From NCBI GenBank assembly GCA_049694275.1, contig JBAVQS010000219.1, positions 1-10,894 of the forward strand: a stretch of DNA of 10,894 nt, read 5' to 3'. Below the pieces are notes generated by a model. It made no database searches and was not told where the DNA came from. It saw only the letters and a list, made by a program, of their open reading frames with translations. Source of the DNA: JBAVQS01 sp049694275 (lineage in GTDB: Bacteria; Chloroflexota; Anaerolineae; UBA4142; SHND01). Shown here in pieces: positions 1 through 5,426 of this stretch. Each line of letters begins with the position of its first letter. Position 1 is the first letter of the stretch. Made by a program: the position numbers and the translations under genes.

Positions 1-23
1 AAGCAACCGAATCAATTCGGTTG

Positions 24-97
24 CTCAATAGGTGGAAATCCGATCAATCGGATTATGACGGACGGAATCGGTTTCTAACCGATTTCCACCGCTTGAG
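24..97. repeat. Nested inverted-repeat unit, copy 1
   Basis: The left arm CTCAATAGGTGGAAATC (24-40) pairs with the right arm GATTTCCACCGCTTGAG (81-97) at 15 of 17 positions. The 40-nt interior holds two smaller hairpins, AATCCGA-TCAA-TCGGATT (37-54) and AATCGGTT-TCT-AACCGATT (66-84). The strand can therefore fold either as one long stem or as two local hairpins. The unit is preceded by a 10-bp stem hairpin (2-25) and followed by a GCCGCC/GGCGGC hairpin (97-119). Confidence 0.85.
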
Positions 98-155
98 CCG
101 CCGTAATTCATTGGGCGGCCACCCGGCGGGAACGATCACGCTCGTCATTCAGCAA

Positions 156-229
156 CTCAATAGGTGAAAATCCGATCAATCGGATTATGACGGACGGAAT
201 CGGTTTCTAACCGATTTTCACCGCTTGAG
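156..229. repeat. Nested inverted-repeat unit, copy 2
   Basis: This has the same organisation and the same 40-nt interior as the unit at 24-97. The left arm CTCAATAGGTGAAAATC (156-172) and right arm GATTTTCACCGCTTGAG (213-229) both differ from copy 1 by one base, and the two changes restore pairing. The hairpin that precedes copies 1 and 3 is missing here: the sequence reads CAGCAACTCAA where the full hairpin would be, as if about 20 nt had been lost. Confidence 0.85.
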
Positions 230-270
230 CCGCCGCAATTCATTCGGCGGCGGCATCGGATTGCGCGACC

Positions 271-585
271 AATCGGTTTCTAACCGATTTTCACCGCTTG
301 AGCCGCCGATTTGAATCGGCGGCTGGCGTTCGCCAACGGAATCAATTCATTCGGCGGCATCGGATTACGCCGCCCAATCGGTTTTAACCGATTTCCACCT
401 ATTGAGCCGCCGATTCGAATCGGCGGCTGGCGTTCGCCAACGGAATCAATTCGGCGGCCGATCAATCGGATTACGCCGCCCAATCGGTTTCTAACCGATT
501 TCCACCTATTGAGCCGCCGATTTGAATCGGCGGCCTGGCGTTCGCCAACGGAATCAATTCATTCGGCGGCCATCGGCGGGAACGA
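271..585. repeat. Tandem block of three ~105-bp repeat units
   Basis: Units begin at 271, 376 and 482, a period of 105-106 bp. Each contains, in order, the AATCGG...CCGATT hairpin, the right arm only (286-302, 390-406, 497-513), a GCCGCCGATT/AATCGGCGGC hairpin, TGGCG-TT-CGCCA, and an ACGGAATCAATTC segment ending in GGCGGC. The left arm of the nested unit is absent. The second unit lacks an ATTC found in the others. The GCCGCC hairpin of the second unit (406-427) is a perfect 22-bp palindrome, while its neighbours have a 2-nt centre. Confidence 0.85.
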
Positions 586-604
586 CCATGCTCGTCATTC
601 AGAC

Positions 605-721
605 AGCAACCGAATCAATTCGGTTGCTCAAAAGGTAGAAATCCGATCAATCGGATTATGACGGACCCAATCGGTTTCTAACCGATTTCCACCTATTGCG
701 CCGCCGATTTGAATCGGCGGC
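605..721. repeat. Nested inverted-repeat unit, copy 3, adjoining the transposase gene
   Basis: It consists of a 10-bp stem hairpin with a TCAA loop (605-628), the left arm CTCAAAAGGTAGAAATC (627-643), a 40-nt interior with the two inner hairpins, the right arm GATTTCCACCTATTGCG (684-700), and a GCCGCCGATT/AATCGGCGGC hairpin (700-721). The arms are more mismatched than in the two leftward copies. This copy lies about 50 bp before the transposase start codon and would form part of its leader if transcription begins upstream. Confidence 0.85.
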
Positions 722-773
722 TACCCGGCGGGAACGACCATTCTCGCAATTCATTCGGCGGCAGGACTCGACC

Positions 774-1214
774 ATGCCCTATTGGCGATTGCACTATCAT
801 CTCATCTGGGTCACCTACCGGCGTGAGCCTTTGATTACCCCGCCGGTTGAGCGTCAAATCTATGGCGCGATTCTCGGCAAAGCCCAAGAGCTGGGTATCA
901 TCGTTCACGCGATCGGCAATATCGAGGACCATGTTCACATCGCCGTTTCCATCCCGCCCAAGATCGCCGTTGCGGACTGTGTCAAGCAGTTCAAAGGCGC
1001 CAGCTCGCGCTATGTCAATCTACAACCCGAAGGAATGGGTTCATTCAAATGGCAAGAGGGCTATGGCGCCCTCACCTTTGGCGACCGCGCAATGGACGAC
1101 GTGGTTGCCTATGTTCTCAACCAAAAAGAACATCATGCACGCGGCGACACACGTCCACCCTACGAGCGAATCAACGAAGAAGAAGACAGCGCCTCAAAGG
1201 CCAGTAAGGAATAA
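774..1214 (+). CDS. IS200-type (HUH/Y1) transposase, REP-associated-like
   Basis: This is a predicted single-strand DNA endonuclease and transferase of the IS200/IS605 TnpA (Y1_Tnp) superfamily, 146 aa, close to the usual TnpA length. The HUH metal-binding motif is H53-V54-H55 in DHVHIAV. The likely nucleophile is Tyr113 in YVLNQ, with Gln117 four residues later where IS608-type enzymes supply a metal ligand. The N-terminal RLHYHLIWVTYRREPL matches the first strand of the fold. The ATG at 774 is chosen because AGGA (763-766) lies 7 nt upstream and the protein start fits the family; extending to 696 would translate repeat DNA. The gene has the hairpin array on its 5' side, no tnpB, and no palindromic right end, since hsdM starts 2 nt after the stop. 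It is probably a domesticated or non-autonomous relative rather than an intact IS. Activity and substrate are inferred; the fold call is secure. Confidence 0.9.
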   Translation: MPYWRLHYHLIWVTYRREPLITPPVERQIYGAILGKAQELGIIVHAIGNIEDHVHIAVSIPPKIAVADCVKQFKGASSRYVNLQPEGMGSFKWQEGYGALTFGDRAMDDVVAYVLNQKEHHARGDTRPPYERINEEEDSASKASKE

Positions 1215-1216
1215 TC

Positions 1217-2944
1217 ATGCCTCGTAACGGCAACGGCAAGACCTTTAACACCCAGCAATCGTTGAATAACGCGGTCTGGGATATTTGCAACATCCTGCGC
1301 CGCTCGAACTGCGCCAGCGCCCTGCAGTACATCCCCGAGCTCACGTGGATTCTCTTTCTCCGCATCCTCGACGAGCAGGAGACGACCGAGGCAGCCGAAG
1401 CCGGGGCGCTCGGCATGGCCTTTACCCCGTCGCTGGAATCCCCCTATCGCTGGCAGGATTGGGCCGCGCCGGGCGGTTGGAAGCGCGTCGAGTTGGAAAA
1501 GGGCGCGCTCGGCTCGTTCTTTGGCTTTATCAATACCGACCTCATCCCGGCGCTGCAAAAACTCAAGGATGCGCCGAACGCCAGCCCGCGCCAAAAGGTC
1601 ATCAGCCAGATCCTATCCGGCGTCGAACGCACGCGGATCGACACCGAAAAGAACCTGTATGACGTGCTCGACCGCGTCCATGCGATCAGCATGGCGAACA
1701 TGGACCCAACGCATATCTTTGCCCTCTCCCAGGTCTATGAGGGCCTGTTGCTCAAGATGGGCGAAAAGGCGAACGACGGCGGGCAATTCTTTACCCCCCG
1801 CATCGTCATCCGCGTCATGGTCCGCGTCGTCAATCCCCAGATCGGCAAGCCCATCTATGACCCCACGGCCGGCACGGGCGGCTTTCACGCCGAATCCTAC
1901 GAATACATGCGCGCCCAGGCGGGCGACCGGATCACCGCCGAGCAGTTGGAAACACTCAAGCAGAGAACCTTCTATGGCCGCGAAAAGGACAACCTCATCT
2001 ATCCCATCACCCTCGCCAACCTCGTCCTGCACGGCATTGACCGGCCCAATATCTGGCATGGGAACACGCTCACCGGCCAGGAAATTTACGGCGGCCTGTT
2101 CCAGGATGCGCCCATTCTCTACCCCATCGTCCTGACCAATCCCCCATTTGGCGGCAAGGAGGGCAAAGAGGCCCAGACCAATTTCGCGTACAAGACCGGC
2201 GCGACGCAGGTGCTCATCCTCCAGCACGTCATCAACAGCCTCGAACCGGGAGGCGCGTGTGGCATCGTCCTGGACGAAGGATTGCTCTTTCGCACGAACG
2301 AAACTGCCTTTGTCCAGACCAAGCGCAAGCTGCTCGACGACTGCAACCTCTGGTGCATTGTCAGTCTCCCCGGCGGCGTCTTTACCGCGGCGGGCGCGGG
2401 CGTCAAGACGAACCTCCTCTTTTTCACGAAAGGTCAGCGGACCGAGAAAATCTGGTATTACGACCTCTCAGACATCAAGGTGGGCAAAAAGACCCCCTTG
2501 ACCCTGGATCACTTTGAAGAATTCTTCCGACTGCTCCCCAGCCGCGGCGATAGCGCGCATAGTTGGACCGTGGACATTATCGCGCGCCGCCAGGCCGCCA
2601 AGCGCCAGGCCGACCCGCTGCGCGCCCAGGCCGCAAAACCCGCGGGCCAGGCAGAGCGCATCCGTGGAGAGATCAAAGAGCTCAAAAAGGCCGCCCTCGT
2701 CGATCGGCCCCGCATCGACGCGCTTGAACGCGAGGCCGGCCAGCTCGACGCCGAGGCCCGCGAGCTGATGAGCAAGGCCCAGGCCATCCAAGACGCCGTT
2801 TATGATCTCAAAGCGGTCAACCCAAACGCCAAAGCAGACGAGGACGTACGGACACCAGAGGAGCTTGTCGCCCGCATCCGAGAGAAAGGGAGAGAGGCCG
2901 AAGCAGCGCTGGCGGAGTTGGAACAGACACCCTCCCACTGTTGA
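1217..2944 (+). CDS. hsdM: Type I restriction-modification DNA methyltransferase subunit (HsdM)
   Basis: This is an N6-adenine methyltransferase subunit, 575 aa, which in type I systems works with an HsdS specificity subunit (and HsdR for cleavage). An HsdM_N-like helical domain lies around residues 17-130. The SAM-binding motif I is DPTAGTGGF (215-223) and the catalytic motif IV is NPPF (308-311), so the enzyme looks intact. From about residue 455 the chain is rich in Ala, Glu, Lys and Arg, heptad-like, and probably a coiled coil; the C-terminal region of HsdM usually contacts HsdS. AAGGA (1206-1210) lies inside the transposase gene, 6 nt before the ATG, and the two genes are 2 nt apart, so they are probably co-transcribed and translationally coupled. 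No hsdS or hsdR follows; the next gene has its own promoter. Partners may lie upstream of the window or elsewhere. The family call is firm; being an orphan is only apparent. Confidence 0.95.
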   Translation: MPRNGNGKTFNTQQSLNNAVWDICNILRRSNCASALQYIPELTWILFLRILDEQETTEAAEAGALGMAFTPSLESPYRWQDWAAPGGWKRVELEKGALGSFFGFINTDLIPALQKLKDAPNASPRQKVISQILSGVERTRIDTEKNLYDVLDRVHAISMANMDPTHIFALSQVYEGLLLKMGEKANDGGQFFTPRIVIRVMVRVVNPQIGKPIYDPTAGTGGFHAESYEYMRAQAGDRITAEQLETLKQRTFYGREKDNLIYPITLANLVLHGIDRPNIWHGNTLTGQEIYGGLFQDAPILYPIVLTNPPFGGKEGKEAQTNFAYKTGATQVLILQHVINSLEPGGACGIVLDEGLLFRTNETAFVQTKRKLLDDCNLWCIVSLPGGVFTAAGAGVKTNLLFFTKGQRTEKIWYYDLSDIKVGKKTPLTLDHFEEFFRLLPSRGDSAHSWTVDIIARRQAAKRQADPLRAQAAKPAGQAERIRGEIKELKKAALVDRPRIDALEREAGQLDAEARELMSKAQAIQDAVYDLKAVNPNAKADEDVRTPEELVARIREKGREAEAALAELEQTPSHC

Positions 2945-2969
2945 CCAATCCCCGGCTCGGCGGTAGAAT
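2941..2969 (+). promoter_or_regulatory. Sigma70-type promoter for the oxidoreductase operon
   Basis: A -35 box TTGACC (2941-2946) and a -10 box TAGAAT (2964-2969) are separated by 17 nt, close to consensus. The -35 overlaps the hsdM stop codon (2942-2944). Transcription would start near 2976 and give a leader of about 60 nt ending in AAAAGGAG (3023-3030), 6 nt before the ATG at 3037. Confidence 0.7.
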
Positions 2970-3036
2970 CGCGCTATCACAATCACTTGCCGGAGGCATA
3001 CATCCCATCTAAATGTTTTGCTAAAAGGAGATCGCC

Positions 3037-3954
3037 ATGAATTCAACACTGCGTTTCGGCATCATCCAACTTCAAAACCGACCGTGGGCAACCCTGGCGG
3101 AGCACTGCCAACAAGTCGAGTCACTTGGCTACGACAGTTTCTGGGTCGCCGATCACTTTGTCAACGGGCACAACCGGGAGGAAGGTTGGTTCGACGGCTG
3201 GTCAATCCTCACGGCATTGGCGGCGCAGACGCACACGATCCGCATCGGCGCGCTTGTCACGAACATCATCTATCGCAACCCTGCCGCGCTCGCCAAACAA
3301 GCGCTCACCGTTGACCACATTTCTCAGGGACGTTTGAACCTGGGCATTGGCGCGACGACCGAACGCGATCCCAGCCACCGCATGACGGGTGTAGAAGTCT
3401 GGAAGACCGCCGAGCGCGTGCAGCGTTTCCGCGAAGTGATCGAGATTGTCGACCTCATGCTGCGCAACGAAACCACCACCTATCAGGGGCGCTATTACAC
3501 GATCACCGACGCGCTCATGAAACCGTCGCCGATCCAAAAACCACGTCCGCCCCTGACCATTGCCGCCATCGGACCAACGACGCTCAAGATCGCGGCGAAA
3601 TATGCCGACACGTGGAATACTTTTGCCGGTTGGAACCTGTCGCCGCAACAGACGTTTGAGACGCTCCGCGAGCGTTGCGACCAACTTGAGCAATATTGTG
3701 CGCAGATCGGGCGCGACCCGAACACCATCACCCGCTCCTTTTTGGTTGGGCTGACAGATGACAAGCCCTTTGCTTCGCTGGATGCGTTCTACGATTTTAT
3801 CGGACGCTATCGCGAGATCGGGTTTGGCGAGTTTATCTTTTACTATGACTATACTCCCCTCCCGGCCGACAAGGGCTTGAACCGCGAGATGCTGGAACGC
3901 ATCGCCACCGAGGCTATTCCGGCGATTAGAGCACAGAGAGGAGGAATGCTATGA
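3037..3954 (+). CDS. LLM-class (luciferase-like) F420/FMN-dependent oxidoreductase
   Basis: This cytosolic TIM-barrel oxidoreductase of the bacterial luciferase-like superfamily has 305 aa, a usual length. Landmarks are the N-terminal FGI strand (7-9), GYDSFWVADHF (31-41), RIGALVTNIIYRNPAALAKQ (69-88), HISQGRLNLGIG (94-105), YQGRYY (149-154) and PRPPLTIAAIGPTTLKIAAK (169-188). This pattern is that of predicted F420-dependent members of the LLM class, but the cofactor (F420 or FMN) and the substrate cannot be read from the sequence. The start is well supported by AAAAGGAG 6 nt upstream. The stop overlaps the next gene's ATG (ATGA at 3951-3954), so the pair is an operon driven by the promoter at 2941-2969. 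Superfamily confidence is high; specificity is unknown. Confidence 0.92.
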   Translation: MNSTLRFGIIQLQNRPWATLAEHCQQVESLGYDSFWVADHFVNGHNREEGWFDGWSILTALAAQTHTIRIGALVTNIIYRNPAALAKQALTVDHISQGRLNLGIGATTERDPSHRMTGVEVWKTAERVQRFREVIEIVDLMLRNETTTYQGRYYTITDALMKPSPIQKPRPPLTIAAIGPTTLKIAAKYADTWNTFAGWNLSPQQTFETLRERCDQLEQYCAQIGRDPNTITRSFLVGLTDDKPFASLDAFYDFIGRYREIGFGEFIFYYDYTPLPADKGLNREMLERIATEAIPAIRAQRGGML

Positions 3955-4484
3955 ACAAGATCAAACTCGGTCAGGTCGCGGGGCTCGCCATCTCGCTAGA
4001 GCCCACCGGCATCATCGCGACCCTTGCCCTTATCGCCATCCTGACCACGATCGGCCTCGCCCTATTGGGGTTTTCGCCCCTCGAAGCCGTGGCTTTTGGC
4101 CTGATCTCCACCCTGTTACATTGGCTGGGCGAATCGCTCCACCAGTTGGGCCACGCCCAGGCCGCGCGTCAGACCGGGTATCCAATGACCGGCGTCCGCT
4201 ATGGGACGCTAGGCCTCCTGAGCGCTGCTCTCTATCCTCGCGACGAGCCGCCGCTGCCCGGCGCGCTGCACATCCATCGCGCTCTCGGCGGGCCGAAATG
4301 GAGCGCCGTGATGGCGCTGATCGCCGCCCTCCTCACCGCGGTCCTGTGGAACACGACACCTCTCCTCCGCGCGATCGCCCTCCTCTTTTTCGTCGAGGCC
4401 CTGTTCGTCTTTACTCTCGGCGCCTTGCTCCCGCTGGGATTCACCGACGGAAGCACAATTTTGAAATGGCGCGGCAAAGCCTAA
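3951..4484 (+). CDS. M50/site-2-protease-like membrane protein with altered HExxH motif (HQLGH)
   Basis: This is a small integral membrane protein of 177 aa with about four hydrophobic segments (roughly 20-40, 44-62, 116-134, 138-162). The layout matches the M50 site-2 protease core: a zinc-motif-like HQLGH at 64-68 at the end of the second segment followed by AQAARQTGYPMTGV, then a GGP (113-115) at the start of the third segment, then LPLGFTDGSTIL (160-171) in the place of the family's late Asp-Gly motif. The catalytic Glu of HExxH is Gln65. Both histidines and Asp166 remain, so it might bind metal but is predicted to lack normal proteolysis. It is translationally coupled to the oxidoreductase gene (4-nt overlap, AGAGGAGGA at 3937-3945 as the ribosome site). 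The M50 relationship is my reading of motif order and spacing; a plain membrane protein of unknown function is the alternative. Confidence 0.75.
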   Translation: MNKIKLGQVAGLAISLEPTGIIATLALIAILTTIGLALLGFSPLEAVAFGLISTLLHWLGESLHQLGHAQAARQTGYPMTGVRYGTLGLLSAALYPRDEPPLPGALHIHRALGGPKWSAVMALIAALLTAVLWNTTPLLRAIALLFFVEALFVFTLGALLPLGFTDGSTILKWRGKA

Positions 4485-4531
4485 AGCGAAAAATCCCTGG
4501 AGGACAATATCCTCCAGGGATTTTTCGCTTT
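4483..4531. terminator. Bidirectional intrinsic terminator
   Basis: A perfect 22-bp stem (4483-4504 with 4510-4531) closes a 5-nt loop. The lower stem is AAAGCGAAAAA on one side and TTTTTCGCTTT on the other, and the upper stem is GC-rich (TCCCTGGAGG). Because the A-tract and T-tract are paired, it can end transcripts from both directions. It overlaps the stop codon of the M50-like gene (4482-4484) and sits between two convergent genes, the other ending at 4552. Confidence 0.85.
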
Positions 4532-4551
4532 ACAATATCGCCATGTGTTGG

Positions 4552-5142
4552 CTACGGCGCGTTCTCCGGCCCATGGTCGCGATACAGCCCGACAAAGCTG
4601 GTAATCGCCTGGGCGTTCACGCCGTTGCAGACCTGCAGGTGATTCCACGCGGTCAGGGTCAACTTGTAATCCATATTCGGATAGGGGGAGAGGATCATTT
4701 TGCGCGGATCCCGCTCGACCAACTGCTCAAGCGCCTGGATTTCACTGCTAGAGATTCCATTGTAGTGAATGATGATATAGCCGTGCTCCTGGCTGTGCAC
4801 TTCTGCTGTCACGTCTACCATCGTGCTGTAAACGCCGGCAGGGAGTGGATTCGGATTGTGCGTGCCGGATGAGGGCGGGTTGGTGTGGTAGGTCGGCGTC
4901 TCCCCTGCAACCAGGTGCGCGCGGCCATCATCCTGTTGGTCCTGGATCGGGCCACACGTCCCCGGCGCAATCTGGGCTACGGCAACCGTCGCCGGCGCCA
5001 GCGCGGCAAAGAGATAATACACAATGGCAGCGAGCACCAGCGCCCCCACCACCCCGATGATGATATAGGTCGTTCTTGTCCGTTGTTGCGCCTCCGCGGC
5101 CTGCCGCCGTGCGGCCTGGCGCTCGCGAACCCTTTTAGCCAT
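4552..5142 (-). CDS. DUF3105 domain protein, single-pass membrane anchored
   Basis: This protein has 196 aa. Residues 1-23 are very basic (MAKRVRERQAARRQ) and 24-46 are hydrophobic, giving a cytoplasmic N-terminus, one membrane anchor and an extracytoplasmic domain. The domain carries the DUF3105 pattern: NPPSSGTH (88-95), GVY (103-105), HSQEHG (116-121) and AWNHLQVC (165-172), ending in RDHGPE. Cys63 and Cys172 could form a disulfide. The conserved His-rich motifs suggest metal binding, but no function is established for the family as far as I know. AGAGGA lies about 8 nt before the ATG, and a near-consensus promoter lies about 55 nt upstream. It appears monocistronic, ended by the hairpin at 4483-4531. 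The family call is good; the role is unknown. Confidence 0.88.
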   Translation of the reverse strand: MAKRVRERQAARRQAAEAQQRTRTTYIIIGVVGALVLAAIVYYLFAALAPATVAVAQIAPGTCGPIQDQQDDGRAHLVAGETPTYHTNPPSSGTHNPNPLPAGVYSTMVDVTAEVHSQEHGYIIIHYNGISSSEIQALEQLVERDPRKMILSPYPNMDYKLTLTAWNHLQVCNGVNAQAITSFVGLYRDHGPENAP

Positions 5143-5195
5143 GAATCAAATCCTCTCGATCTGTCTTGTATTTCATTCTTTGAATGATTGAGGAA

Positions 5196-5224
5196 ATTCT
5201 AATCACGCGGGCACACTCCGTCAA
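5196..5224 (-). promoter_or_regulatory. Sigma70-type promoter for the DUF3105 gene
   Basis: On the minus strand, TTGACG (5219-5224) and TAGAAT (5196-5201) are separated by exactly 17 nt. The start would be near 5189, giving a leader of about 47 nt. A 6-bp inverted repeat, TCATTC-TTT-GAATGA (5173-5187), lies just downstream of the predicted start and could be an operator or a small leader hairpin. Confidence 0.72.
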
Positions 5225-5245
5225 GAGGGGTCCTGTTCCCGCTCC

Positions 5246-5414
5246 AACACCCCCATCCCCCAACCCCTTCCCCCGTCAAACGGGAGAAGGGGAGCCAAAT
5301 TCCCGCTCCCGCTCCTCGGCGAACGGGGTGCCTGATTCCCTCTCCTGCTCTGCGGGGGAGGGGGTATCGGATTCCCTCTCCCGCTCCGCGGGGGAGGGTT
5401 AGGGTGGGGGTGTT
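5246..5414. repeat. GC-rich interspersed repeat element with terminal inverted repeats
   Basis: The left end AACACCCCCATCCCCCAACC (from 5246) is an imperfect inverted match to the right end GGGTTAGGGTGGGGGTGTT (5396-5414). Inside are a hairpin of 13-bp arms with one mismatch (5264-5276 with 5280-5292) and two near-identical 29-bp segments beginning GATTCCCTCTCC and ending GGGGGAGGG (5334-5362 and 5370-5398, spaced 36 bp), each self-complementary. It resembles the widespread CCCTCTCCC...GGGAGAGGGTTAGGGTGAGGG type of intergenic repeat. No gene is visible. It lies between two minus-strand genes and its hairpins could reduce read-through from the exporter gene. Confidence 0.75.
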
Positions 5415-5426
5415 AGGGTAGGAGTG

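Larger units (their letters stand above)
1..765. repeat. Mosaic array of palindromic (REP-like) repeats upstream of a Y1 transposase
   Basis: This stretch has no credible gene and consists almost wholly of short palindromes in a repeating order. The core hairpin, AATCGGTT-TCT-AACCGATT or close variants, begins at 66, 198, 271, 376, 482 and 669. Each is followed by a TTCACC or TCCACC stretch, then TTGAG (TTGCG in the last copy) and a GCCGCC...GGCGGC hairpin. Other modules recur: a 10-bp stem hairpin (2-25, 605-628), TGGCG-TT-CGCCA (three copies, near 323, 427 and 535), and a CGGCGGGAACGA segment (near 124, 576 and 726). The window begins inside the array, so its left end is unknown. GC content looks lower than in the flanking genes. 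Palindromic arrays beside a Y1 transposase gene are typical of REP/RAYT systems. That these repeats are the enzyme's substrate is inference. Confidence 0.9.

Noticed and set aside
280..661. Open frames on both strands within the repeat array (67 and 116 codons)
   Set aside because: Their translations are repeats of palindromic DNA with no family resemblance; they follow from the repeat structure.
1..765. CRISPR array
   Set aside because: Repeats are multi-module palindromes with irregular spacing and no unique spacers; no cas gene is present.
696..773. Upstream ATG extending the transposase by 26 residues
   Set aside because: The extension translates repeat sequence, while the family N-terminus starts at 774 with a ribosome site.
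1..773. Promoter for the transposase-hsdM operon
   Set aside because: I could not find a convincing -35/-10 pair; GATTAT sequences recur within the repeats without a matching -35.
3013..3024. Three-codon leader ORF (ATG TTT TGC TAA) before the oxidoreductase
   Set aside because: It has no well-placed ribosome site, and such a short frame is expected by chance.
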